From Cordia subcordata (Eukaryota > Streptophyta > Magnoliopsida > Boraginales > Cordiaceae), in assembly GCA_028554755.1 (NCBI GenBank), contig JAPTOF010000001.1, positions 1,872,501 through 1,936,500 of the forward strand: DNA of 64,000 nt, written 5' to 3'. Both the position numbers and the translations under genes were made by a program. Below, in pieces: positions 1 to 11,140 of this stretch. Positions within the stretch are counted from its first letter, which is position 1; each line of letters opens with the position of its first letter. The notes under the pieces are model-generated. The model searched no databases, was not told the origin of the DNA, and saw only the letters and a list, made by a program, of their open reading frames with translations.

Positions 1-2680
1 TTTATAACTTAAATATATACTAAAATGTAACATAAAATTTAGATCATACAATTTATTGATAGTTAATTTCAACAATTTATTCAAAGATAAAATATAAATA
101 TATTTTGGAAAACTAAATTTTAGCAAGTTTTCAACGTTAGTTACAATTTTTATATTTTTGTAGAATCAAATAATTTCGGAAAGAAGAGTCAAAATGAAGT
201 AAATGAAAAAATATGCACAAAAGGGGAAGCAAATACAATATGAAGGAAATTTGATTATGAGGTCTTTTCTATGTCTAAAAGGAGATGAAATAAATTTTTT
301 GGAGGGAAATAAAGGTATAATATGATGACACATGGCATAAATTTAAAAGGTGAAATACTACTTTATAATACATTAACATGCCTATCCTGAGATGTATAAG
401 TTTCGATATTTATATAATGTGATATAAATTAAAAATTATGTAATAATTTTCAAATTTAAAAGTAATTTTGATAATTATTTCACTATTTATATAATATGAT
501 AGAACATACATAGGAGAAATGAGTGTTTTCATGTTTTTATAATTGGTAATGGCCAAATTTGACAATTAATGTAAGAGATAAAACATAAATATATTTTGTT
601 ATATTAAAAATTTGACATTAAGCACAACTATTACATTTTTGTAAAATCTAATAATTTAGAAAAAAATCAAATAGATCAATACATTTTTATCATTTATTGG
701 GCATCTTTTTAAGGAATAGATTTATCTTTTTCTTTTTTAAAATAATGTTTAGTCTTTTATTTTTAAAAAAATGTAGAGAAAACATGACATATGTTAAAAG
801 AATAATAGAGTTGATATTAATGCAACACTTGGTAGTCTTATAGTGCAGTAGACTTTCTTTATTGTATAGATAGATATCCACATGTTGCTGATGGACAAAG
901 TTTATACCTCCACATGTTCTAAACTTTGTCTAACAGCAATATGATTTCTGTGTCACCCATAATAATTTGACACCACTTTGTTATTGGCGGATGGTGACAG
1001 AGTTCACGGTTGTGGGGCGCCGGTTTGGTTCAAAATGGTATTTTAATATTTGCTTACTCATAATTACGTTATTATTATTATCATTATTATTTACCAAATA
1101 CAATATAACTAATCTTTTCTTTTTCAAAAATTTACAGGACTTCTACTCAAATTCTCGAGGAATACCCGTACATAATTTGGCTGAAAAAATATCCGTAAGT
1201 TAAATAGTTAATAAAAGATATTTATTGTATATTTAATCAATTAGTTAACTAATTATTTAACTTTTTTTCAGTCGTGGAGTTGGGTACTAGGAGTTGGTGT
1301 TTGGAAGGAAAGAAATAGAAAGACTTCTCAGCCTGAAGCTTTAACCGAAAGATCAAATTGTTATTAACAGCCTTTTTTTTTTTAATGTGAAAACAAAAGC
1401 GTACAAAGTTGGGCATATTAGAAATATCTTTTCGAATACGTCAATTTGTAAAGTTTGGAATATTGATGAGAATCTTTTTGTTTTAATTTTTTGACAACAT
1501 TTTGGCCATCTATTGTAATTTTTGAAGATCAATGAATTAGGATCTTTATTTGATCTCTTTCATCGATTTTGAAATGAGAGTGGTCTAAGCTCTTCATGCT
1601 TGATGAGAAAATTTGTGTAGTGAATTCTTTTAAAACTGTAGAAAATATTAGATTAAATCTTTTGAGTACAAATTAGATTGAATATTCTCCAATTGGACTA
1701 TTAACATCAGTTGGTTGAATTATCAATGAAAAAGTTTGTTTTGCCATTGAGTTAAAAAAGAGTGTGTTAATGACAACTTTTGTCAACTACATGATCAAAG
1801 TAAATTTGAATTCTTTTCCATTGAATTCGCTGAAGTGAGAAACTAAAGAAATAGCGAGAATGGTAAGTATTATTGGCAATTGTATGTTTCGATTAAATCA
1901 CACAGAGCATTGCTTTTATATGGCTTTTCAAGTACTTTTCTAATAATTGCCTAACTGTGTAATACTATCCAATATGTTAGGTGTTTTTGTTTGTACTTCA
2001 AAAAGAATAGAATACTTTTCACGTTAGAAAATTGATAAATCTTTTCTCACTTTATATTAGATTTCACTCTAGTGGGTTTGTAAAAGAAAGGATAAGGGGT
2101 TGGGCTCATGCACATGAGATTTGGACCGATAGTTCAAATTGGTGAATTTGCCCCCCTACGCGCAAGATTACGTGAAGCCCGGTCCAAGTCACTTTTTAAA
2201 ATTTATTATTTTTGATTTTCAGAAAATAGTTTATTTTTAGCCTTAACGGAATAGTTTGAATTTTGCTCATAGTGTTTCATTTTTTGAACAAGTAAAAACA
2301 TGTGCTTAAAAGTCTACCTGTAGTGACCAGATATTTTTCACTTTTAGCTGCATCATTTTCAAACTACTCTGTTGAGTCTGAAGACTATAAATAGCCCTTC
2401 ATTCTCCAAGCTAAATGCACTGGTACAAAAATCCTTCTCCTCTACTCTGTTTAAAAGACTGCTGGGTATTTCATATTAAGTTTCTTTTACTGTTCCTGAA
2501 CCTAGTTCAAAACTAGAAGAGCTTGTTGAATCCTGGGGAATACGCTTACAGTTGGGCAAAATATCCTTAAGGATAGTGTTTATAACATGCCTCAAGCTAC
2601 TATTTAATTTTGCTACGTTACTTTTGCATTTGTTCTACAGTTGTGTTTATTTCCTTTAGACTACATTTTTCCAACACAAT
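1..2680. other. AT-rich intergenic DNA, no supported gene
   Basis: No recognisable protein family is encoded here; the short open frames are low-complexity and rich in Phe, Leu, Asn and Lys, as expected by chance from AT-rich DNA. The only gene-like structure is a set of three splice-bounded, phase-0 segments on the plus strand (966-1037, 1138-1194, 1272-1367), reported separately as a weak finding. The stretch around 2100-2200 is somewhat more GC-rich but shows nothing I recognise. Confidence 0.6.
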
Positions 2681-2754
2681 ATCCATCTAATCTACCGCTC
2701 CTCATTTTCCCTCCTGCATCCATCTAATCCACCACTCCTCATTTTCCCTCCTGC
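2681..2754. repeat. 37-bp tandem duplication
   Basis: Two adjacent copies of a pyrimidine-rich 37-bp unit (2681-2717 and 2718-2754) begin ATCCATCTAAT and end TTTTCCCTCCTGC. They differ at two positions (TCTACCG versus TCCACCA). This looks like a recent local duplication by replication slippage; no function is implied. Confidence 0.9.
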
Positions 2755-5556
2755 TTAGCCAAGTGCAGAAGTTTACAGCTCTTCTGCTACCTTCCTAATT
2801 CGCTTATACGATGAACGCAAAATTTGGAGTTTGTTATAGCAGCACAAAATGATTGACTGCAAGGTGTTGCTGAATGCTGAAACGGAATAATCTGGAAAAA
2901 TCAAAGAATGGAGATTAGACGGCAAATAAGTAGGTAACAAAAATACTAAGTTTTTAAAAGTGGATCTAAAACATTTTGGAGATATTCTACTCACCATGGG
3001 AGTGAGAAGGTATGAAAATGCAGGGCCAAAACATTTAGATCCTTCTTGCTTCCCTTTTAGCTTGAAAAGATAAAGTTTACGGTATGGAGTATTTTCTTTG
3101 ATTTTTCAACTGTACATCTTTGGGTATGAAAGGCCTGGGCTACAAGCAGATCAAAAGCCAATGTTGGGACGGAACGCTGACAATCAAGGATTCATATCAA
3201 CCCGATGGGTTTCTCAGGAGCTGCTGGGAGACCCGCTCGGCTAATGCTGATTGTCCACCATTAGGTTCCCATAGGCGGGCTGCCCAAACTGATCCCTAGT
3301 AATATTACTTTCTAGAGGAACTACTCCCTGGAAAAGATCAGCTCGAGAATCTCCTTGAGACACATCAGGCTCCAAGTCTTGATTAGAGGTGTTAGCAGTG
3401 GAGAAGAATCACCTTGTACTTGACGTTAGGGGGTAAAAAAGCTCAGATAAAATCATGTGTTCTATTCTAGAATTTGCTGATATTAAGTGGAATAGCTTAA
3501 AATTTTATAAATTGGTCAATGGATCAACATCAATAGATAATATGACTGGATCAATGCCTAACTTGATACCATGATAGATAACAAACAAAGGCCTCATTTT
3601 AAAATTTTTCGAGATCAGGTAAAACAATTTAAGAACTTATGTATTATTTTTGAGTGTCTTGATTCACCTTTGCAGAATGATTTAAAGTTGCAAGCAATTC
3701 TTTGACACTCAAATAATATATGGGCTTGATTGATAATGAAACGACTGTGCAAATTGGTTGACAAATTATGGGCTTCGCCTTTTGAAATTTTCTTGATTGA
3801 AAAGCCTCCAAACCCTCTGAGACAAAACTTGGGAGATTGCGGATGGAGCTATACCTTTTGGAGTAACCCAGTTGAGAGAAAAGAAAATAAATCATTTTAA
3901 AGATTGAATAGGCAGAAATAGAGGATGCTAATGGAGCCCACGCTCATGTGTAGAAATCTTTTTCGTCCTTCTGACATTCTCTGCTAGCAGGCCCAAGACA
4001 CCGGGAATAAGGGCCAAATACCAGCAACGTAAGACGCCCTTGGGCTTGCATATTTTGCAGCAACTTAAGGCACCCTGGGGCTTGCATAGTTTGCTAGAGT
4101 TATCAATAGCTGGCGGGCCTTGGGTTAACTGGGTCGGGGCTTAGTCTCACAGGTACACAGCTCGTTGCAACTCCTGGTCGAGGATCGCAAAACAATGGAT
4201 TTTGCATGGAGCATCGGTATTGCGAAACAAGTTGTTGTGCGATTATCTCAACAATTTTGGACTGAAACAAACGATTAGAAGTATCTTGTTGACAACATTT
4301 TACAATCATTTCTTGTACTAGTGAGGAATATGAATCAGCATTTTACAATCATTTCTTGTACTAGTGAGAAATATGAATCGGCCCCATCACTAAACTAATA
4401 AAATAGATGAATCATCCCAGCGATTAGAGTAATTTTAACAATTATAACCGGCTTTGCCTTTTTATTACAAAAAAAAAAAAAAACATTTTAATCATGCGAT
4501 TAGCTGATCAGACAGAGAACAAAGGGCTAATCATAAAAGGGCAATGCATATATGTAACTTCTAAGAAAGGTAACAAAGAGTGAAATAAAGATGCATGTCT
4601 TCTGATTTATATATACAATACATTATATATATACATAGATATATATACACACACACACACACAACACTACCATGTAAAACATCTCTTGTTTCATGCTAAT
4701 TATTGCCAGTATAATAGAAGCTGAAAAATTAGGTTGTCAATTCAATTGAGATACTGAACCACATCTCATATTATATATTAACTTGCTGAAAGGCCAGAGG
4801 GACAGCCATTCACATGTATATCAACTACTCTAGCTTATCAATTGCACAAGCAAGCTTTTATTGTTGCACTCTAGCTATCTACGAAAAAACACAAAATGGA
4901 AAAGTACATAACATCATTATCAATTCCCCAGGGCGAGATATGTTACATAAGAAAATCGTAAAGGCTTGCTACACGCACTCACACACGTGGTAGCTGGAAA
5001 GATGGGTCATTATCCTTGATTATTAAATTCAAGAACATGATTGTAATTAAAGCCCTTTCTCTTGATCTTCATCTTCATCATCCCACGGTGCAGGGATCAA
5101 TTGAAGAAAAGTTTCAAATCATAACTTTTTGAATCTAAAAATTATTGGATCAGCGTGTGTAAATGTAATTAAGAAGACAAAAAATTTAATCAACACACTA
5201 AAGTTCTTAGGATACATGTAGATAATGAACATTGATTAACGATGCAATATATATCAAATCAAGATACAAGCTAACTATCATCCGATACCTAATGTAGTTG
5301 GTAGTTTTATTTTCATGTCATGTCCATGAAAAACAGTACTTATATATACTGTTTTCTATATGTATATATAAAGAAACGCAAAACTTAAACTGAAAAAGGT
5401 TAAATTTCCTTTTTCTTCTTTAGCCAAGGTATATATATTCTTTTTAGCTACTAGCTATAACACCTGTGTCTTGGTCTAATATAATAATATATTCACAAAT
5501 ATTCATAGACATTATTATTGCTTCACCCTTAGGCAACCCTTGTAATTGCTTGAGCA
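2755..5556. other. Intergenic, downstream of CYP86A
   Basis: No gene is supported. The part next to 5556 is the 3' flank and probable 3' UTR of the CYP86A gene on the minus strand. A more GC-rich patch at about 3120-3440 and 4000-4200 has no long reading frame and matches no family I know; it may be old transposon DNA. A CA/TA microsatellite lies at about 4617-4662. Confidence 0.55.
4296..4381. repeat. 43-bp tandem duplication
   Basis: Two adjacent copies (4296-4338 and 4339-4381) each start CATTTTACAATCATTTCTTG and contain ACTAGTGAG followed by AATATGAATC. They are nearly identical, so the duplication is young. Confidence 0.9.
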
Positions 5557-7161
5557 TTAATTAAGACTCGACCACGTTGCAGTCTTGTTGTCTTTTCCAA
5601 TTTTAGCCAGTATTGGAGGCAAATCCCTTGGGTGCACGTTGACTTTGAGACCATACTTCATGAACAATGTCAACGACATTTTCTGCTCCACCCTGTGGCC
5701 GGCCACCACAGTGAGGCGGTGGCGCAACAGCACCGCCGCCGCGATCGACTTCATTTGCAGATAAGCCAAGTCTTTGCCTAAACAAATCCTTGGACCAGCA
5801 TTGAATGCTACGAATTTGAACGGGTCACGAGCTTCAAATTTGTTGCCGTCTTGTGACAACCACCTCTCCGGCCGGAATTCTAGGCAATCTTCACCCCAGA
5901 TGAACTTCATACGTCCGGTTGAATATATTGAATATGTGACACTTGAGCCTGCCGGTACGAATGTTCCGTCCGGCAATACATCGTCGGCGATTACGTGTTT
6001 TGAGTCCTCAGGCACTGAAGGGTACAGCCTGAGTGTCTCGGACAGGGCTGCCTTTAAGTATTTCAATCGGTCAACTTCTTCAAACACTAGAGGATTTTCT
6101 AACCATGCTGAGGTGTCACTGCCACGTGTCTCCAACAATACCCCGCATAATTCGATTAAAATTTTTTCTTCGACACGTGGGGTTTGCATGACTAGCCAGA
6201 AGAACCAGCTCAGCGCGACAGATGACGTGTCACGTCCAGCTAAGATGAAATTGAGTGCCACGTGTTGCAAAAATTTGTCCGAGTACGACTCCTTTTTCTT
6301 CATGAACCTGGACAGCAGATCATCATGTGGGACCGCACCGCTCTGCTGACTAAGCAACTCATGCTTACGTGTATTGATCACCTTGGTCAAGTAATCATCC
6401 ACGTGCATCAAGCTTCGAGTCAAGCTGATCTCTAACCCAAGCCGAAGCCATTTTTTAATCTTCCAGATGACTTCAGGCAAAATAAAGCGCTGTAAAGTGG
6501 CTTCCGTGGCTTGGTCAAAAGCCGAAGCGAAGCCGTTTTCAGGCAGTCCAGGGGACAGTGTTTGTGGATCCTTCCCAAAAGCCAAGCCACATATGTTATC
6601 AAAAGTGAGCCGAAGAAGCAAGTCTTGTAAATCAACGGGCTTGGCTTCAAGCTGAGCCGTATTAAGGATAGGACAGAACCTCAAATTAATGGCTCGGTTG
6701 ACCCACCTAGCCATGGCTTGCCTAAGGGTCCGGGTGGTAAATTCCAGCGCGGCGGTCTTGCGTTGAAACAGCCACGTGTCACCATCAGAATTAAATATGC
6801 CCTCGCCAAGCAAATCATGAAACACAGCTTGCCACGTGGGACCCTTTGGGTAATTATCGAACCTGACCTTCAAGATGTGCTCTAAATTCTTTGGATCGCA
6901 CGTGACTGTCACGAGACCTTGCTTGCGGGCTAGAAATGGAATTGCACAAATGATGGTCTGGTACGTGCCACCGCATGCGCGAAGATTTGCAGCTATCCAG
7001 TCATGCATGCAATTGGAGTTCTGGATCAGGCCTGGTAAGCTACCCAATATGGGCCACATGCGTGGGCCACTGGGCCCTTTTAGTGACCTCGTCATCGACT
7101 TGAACCAAAGCAAGTAAGCTACTACAATTGATACAACCATCATAACTGTGGGCAAATCCAT
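5557..7161 (-). CDS. Cytochrome P450, CYP86A subfamily fatty-acid omega-hydroxylase
   Basis: This single-exon gene encodes 534 residues, the normal CYP86A length. A membrane anchor lies at about residues 5-20, followed by a basic stretch and the proline hinge ([10 protein letters not shown], 28-37). Other landmarks are the I-helix oxygen-binding motif AGRDTS (308-313), the K-helix ETLR (375-378), PERW (431-434) and the haem loop [10 protein letters not shown] with Cys460 as the iron ligand. CYP86A enzymes sit in the endoplasmic reticulum and hydroxylate the omega carbon of C16-C18 fatty acids for cutin and suberin monomers. The N-terminus resembles the shoot CYP86A2/4/7/8 group more than root CYP86A1, by inference. 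The ATG at 7161 is chosen because it starts directly before the anchor. All core motifs are intact. A MITE lies about 340 bp upstream. Confidence 0.95.
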   Translation of the reverse strand: MDLPTVMMVVSIVVAYLLWFKSMTRSLKGPSGPRMWPILGSLPGLIQNSNCMHDWIAANLRACGGTYQTIICAIPFLARKQGLVTVTCDPKNLEHILKVRFDNYPKGPTWQAVFHDLLGEGIFNSDGDTWLFQRKTAALEFTTRTLRQAMARWVNRAINLRFCPILNTAQLEAKPVDLQDLLLRLTFDNICGLAFGKDPQTLSPGLPENGFASAFDQATEATLQRFILPEVIWKIKKWLRLGLEISLTRSLMHVDDYLTKVINTRKHELLSQQSGAVPHDDLLSRFMKKKESYSDKFLQHVALNFILAGRDTSSVALSWFFWLVMQTPRVEEKILIELCGVLLETRGSDTSAWLENPLVFEEVDRLKYLKAALSETLRLYPSVPEDSKHVIADDVLPDGTFVPAGSSVTYSIYSTGRMKFIWGEDCLEFRPERWLSQDGNKFEARDPFKFVAFNAGPRICLGKDLAYLQMKSIAAAVLLRHRLTVVAGHRVEQKMSLTLFMKYGLKVNVHPRDLPPILAKIGKDNKTATWSSLN

Positions 7162-7501
7162 CTGGAAGGTGACCCCACTTCAATTGCTTCACCCCTGGTA
7201 GAAAAGAATTTCATTGCACCGTGTCACTGCCTACATAACTTAAAAAACTGATATTCATTCGGAGAAAGAAACCACATGTTTCCATAGCAATGGGGCCCAT
7301 TAATTGGAAAAATGTCGCAGCCCAGCAAATGGCTGTTCAACATGTGGGACACATTGTGAGGCTCATCTATGTAATAATAAGATTTTAGACTCTTGCCCCC
7401 AACTTAACCTCACTTCTCATAGAATTTGACCGTGATCATTTTAATAAAACTAGTTTCAACCATTTAACTTACTTTCTAATCTTAAATTAATAAGATTTAG
7501 T
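7162..7501. promoter_or_regulatory. Upstream region of CYP86A
   Basis: About 340 bp lie between the CYP86A start codon and the first MITE. It contains the presumed leader and core promoter of the minus-strand gene. I cannot assign a specific regulatory element with confidence. Confidence 0.4.
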
Positions 7502-7684
7502 GGCCTATTTGGATTAAGTTTTATCCCCGTGCATTATTTTTAAAATAATTATTTGGTTTGACTTTCAAAAAAATTAAAATTCTAAACTTTTCTCGAAAGT
7601 TAGGATTTTAACTTATTTTAAAAAATACTTTTTTCAAACATTATAAAAAAAAATTTTTAAAGAAAACCAATCCAAACGAGTCTT
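7502..7684. mobile_element. MITE with TTTGGATT-type termini
   Basis: The element is AT-rich and about 183 bp long. Its left end reads GCCTATTTGGATTAAGTTTT, and the reverse complement of its right end reads GACTCGTTTGGATTGGTTTT, giving imperfect terminal inverted repeats. The interior is A/T homopolymer-rich without coding capacity. Similar termini occur at 10.0, 13.0, 25.3 and 50.0 kb. A clean target-site duplication is not visible. Confidence 0.6.
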
Positions 7685-10008
7685 TAGTTGATTGCTGTAC
7701 CACAAACTTTTCCTTTTATTAGAAAATCACTCTAAATAGCCACAAAAAGAGTACACACAAAATTTTGATACGCACCTAAAAATTTATCAGTTGAAGCAGC
7801 AGCCCTTTCGAACTTCCAAGAACCTAGCAAGAATGGAGATTGAAGTATGGAAATGAACTTAAAACTGCAAACCCTGAGCAGAAATGCTTTAGAAATGTGT
7901 GTGTGTGTGTGTATGGTATGTGATTCATAAAGATAGAAAATACCCAAAAAAAGAAAAGAAAAAGGAAGACGAAGAAGAGAAAAATGTGAAGATAATGAAA
8001 AAGAAAAAAAAAAAAAAAGTTAGAAGGTGAAGATGAAAGAAGAAAAAGAGGAGAGTGGGGAAGGGGGGGATGAGAGATCTGTGAATGGCAGACGAGGAAA
8101 GAAATAAAGTGATTTATAGAAGAAAATGAGAAGAGAAAGGAGTGACAATAAATGTAGGGGCCGGACCGTTGTTGAAAATAATATACACGACATGCAAATG
8201 CACCAGAAGTCTTTTTCTTTTTTCCTACTCTTTTCCCAATTTCTTCTCTAAAACATTCTTTTTAATCTATGCTACTAAAAACAACTCTAAAGCAATATCA
8301 TTAAATGCCATCAGAAGTCGTTGAGAGAGCAAAATATGTGATCCAGCCACACACACACACACAGACACATACACACACACACACACTCACACTCTTACAC
8401 ATCCACTTGATGATGTTTTAATCATATTTACGTACAAACCATCTTAGGCAAAGGAAAAAAAAACATCATCACATTTAGCAATCCAATTTAAAGCTTTTGT
8501 ACTTTAAAGGGAAGACATGCAAATTCCAACTCCATTACTGACTAGTCTCCTTTTCTTTCCCCTTAGTTTTTATCTGTGTGTGTATGTGTGTGTGTGTGAG
8601 TATGTGTGTCTCTCTCTAATATAAATGTGACTTACCTGTACATGTTAGTGGTATCTCACTAAGAATGCTCTCACCTAATTTGGCTGGAAAGAGCTGCTTC
8701 TTAAATTCCTGCATTGAATGATTGAAGAAAAAGTAAATGAGATTAGTTGAGAAAGTATACAAAGGGGGTGGCATATACATACATATATATATGATATATA
8801 CATCTAAATGATTTTAATGGAGGAACGCTGTGTTTTATACAAAAACTGGTCATCCATATCGGTTTCATTTGTTTTTTTTGCTATACATACGTACCTGTGA
8901 GAGAACCACAATTATATTTCCATCGTTCTCGACAAAGTAGCAAACCCATCCCCACTAGGCTACCTCTAATGCTTTTAATTATAACCATGTGTAGTAGCTA
9001 GTATAAAATCCCAGGAATCACATCCATAGTAAAGAGAATAATACAAATTCAAATTTCAAGAAATACATTTATTGACAAGTTTTTTCTTTTACTGTTCTCG
9101 ACCTAATAGGAATCATTCTCGAGTCCAATATGACTTGAGAATACCCTAAGTCATAGCAAAAACTATAATTTGAAATAAACAATGCCTAGAAAAAGGAAAG
9201 AAGATAATTACCGAAAGATGGAATGCTTATATATTAGTTTTGCAAATTTAACAGGTACAATCTAGATCATTTCATCATAATTTTATTTTTCCATATTGAA
9301 TCGAAATTTAAATCAGCAATTGAGGGATTACATGTTCAGGATCAGTAATAAGTAAACGTGTTGGAAGCTGGATTTATAGATATCTATGTTCAACAAATTT
9401 CTCCAGGTATGACGCCTCCTACAATTCGCTATATTTGGCACGGCATAAAACTGAAATGTTGCATTTTTGTAGATTATTAATTTTCTTTTTGGGTTTTAGC
9501 TGTGTCGGAGTTAAATATTAATTAATATATATACATTCAAAAAATCACTTTCATTTTCCTAATTCTCTAATTTGTTTGTCCTTTTACTCCTGATTAAATT
9601 TGTTTTATTTTTTTTTACTTCAAGGAGGCTAAAAGCCAACTCCATGCAACTAGTAGGAATTGATCTATGAACCACTTATATTAAAGGTGAGAAACATATC
9701 ACTTGACTACTAAATCTTTGAAATTTTTTATTTATTTTGATATGGATAAACTCGACCCGATTTGTAATTTTCGACTTTTAAGTACCACTTGAACCAAAGA
9801 GGACAATGATTTTGTGCCATTTTATGTCTTGATTCGGAATATTAAATATTATACTCGTCAACTAGTTTAGGAGAAGTAATTGTTTTGTCTTGCCAAAATA
9901 AATCACCCACACACACACGAAAAGAAGGAAAAAAGAAGAACCAAAAACTTTTACTTTTGAACTTACATCCTCGTTGACTGACTTTCTTCTTTTTTCTTTT
10001 GGGGCTAA
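7685..10008. other. Intergenic with purine tract and CA/GT microsatellites
   Basis: A purine-rich tract runs from about 7945 to 8140 on the plus strand. CA and GT dinucleotide repeats occur at about 7898-7915, 8347-8390 and 8574-8612. Three splice-bounded, phase-compatible minus-strand segments at 7776-7823, 8636-8708 and about 8895-8954 could be exons of an unrecognised gene and are given as a finding. No family is recognised. Confidence 0.5.
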
Positions 10009-10480
10009 GAGGGTGTTTGGATTGGCTTATCAAAAAATTATTTAAAGCACTTTTAATTTTAAATGGCTTTTTTTTTTATTATCGACTTTAAGTAGTTACG
10101 TGTTTAAATAAAAGTTGTAGTTATAAAAATAAATATTTTGCATGTTTGATTAAAGTGGGTTAAAATGTAAGTTTTATAATTAAAATAATTATTAAGGACA
10201 TTAAAATAGAATTTAAAAAATAAGTATAAAATAAAAGAGTAAAGATATTTTAGTAATAAAAAAAAAGGTAAAGATAAGATAGTAAATGATTTGATCAAAC
10301 TTGCTTTTTGTCCAAATGCTTAAAGCCATAAAAAGTAAAAGTTAAGGTTGGGGAGCTTTTTATTTTTTACTTAAAGTCACTTAAAAGAAAATACTTTTTT
10401 AATTAAAACAAACACTTTCATTAGCTTAAAATAGTTTTTAAGCAGATTTAATCAGAAAAAAAGTCAAACCAAACATCCTC
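10009..10480. mobile_element. Tourist/PIF-like MITE
   Basis: The left end reads GAGGGTGTTTGGATTGGCTT and the reverse complement of the right end reads GAGGATGTTTGGTTTGACTT, so the element has terminal inverted repeats of about 20 bp. It is flanked on both sides by TAA (10006-10008 and 10481-10483), the 3-bp target-site duplication expected of PIF/Harbinger-type MITEs. The interior is AT-rich with no transposase, so the copy is non-autonomous. Confidence 0.72.
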
Positions 10481-11114
10481 TAAATTTATGTGTACTTTCA
10501 TTGAATTATTAATAAAAGAACAATACAATTTAGTAATTAAGTCAATCACCAATGCGAAAAGATCATCCCCTATTTAGGAGAGAATTTCTAACTTTTGTAA
10601 ACTTATTAATACAAAACTTTACAAGAAATTTAATATTCACAAAAAACTCCTCCTCGGTCAATGCTCAATCTCTCCCATTTATAGCATTCCTTTCTTTCCG
10701 AATATGGTAAATAAGAGCTCCCATAAAAATTCTGGTAGTAATCATACTGAAAGATTTGTTATCCAGTTTACTCATAAGCCAAGCCGAGATCTCCTCTCAA
10801 GTTCGACTCTGTTTTGGTCCTCTAATCATTTTCCATCCCTTGCGCCAAATACGTCTAGTAGAAGCACACATGAAAAGTCGATATTCCTTTTCCACCGTGT
10901 CATTGTACAGAACTCATCACATGTTGGATCAATCCACAATCCCCACAAAACCACGCGTGCCTTCACTTACACTGTGCATCACAAGAAAAGCACCTCGTGG
11001 ATCAATCAAACATGATCGTACTAAAAGTCAAAAATAAAAGATGATGGTTACGACTAAGTATGACACTTTTTACCCCAAAAAAAAAAAAAAAGTTCAATAA
11101 CACTGCTGGTGCCC
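10481..11114 (-). pseudogene. Possible LINE reverse-transcriptase zinc-binding (zf-RVT) relic
   Basis: Read on the minus strand, about 10560-11040 gives interrupted peptide segments resembling the region after reverse transcriptase in plant non-LTR retrotransposons, notably a stretch like YRLFMCASTRRIW, which echoes the 'HLFFxCxxxxxIW' signature. Stops and frame changes break it. The resemblance is by eye only, so confidence is low; if real, it is a dead 5'-truncated LINE fragment. Confidence 0.3.
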
Positions 11115-11140
11115 GGGAGTGGGGGGTGGGGGGTGGGGGG
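11115..11140 (+). other. G-quadruplex-forming motif
   Basis: Four G-tracts of 3, 6, 6 and 6 guanines are separated by spacers of 1 to 3 bases (GGGAGT, then G6-T-G6-T-G6). This fits the canonical intramolecular G-quadruplex pattern and stands out in an AT-rich intergenic region. No gene start is nearby. Confidence 0.8.

Noticed and set aside
5774..6349. 191-codon open frame antisense to CYP86A
   Set aside because: It is the complementary shadow of a real P450 coding region and shows no family features.
8630..8720. Conserved plant microRNA precursor
   Set aside because: The sequence near 8690 (GAGCTGCTTCTTAAATTCCTG) was compared by eye with the common miRNA families and matches none; no hairpin partner is visible.
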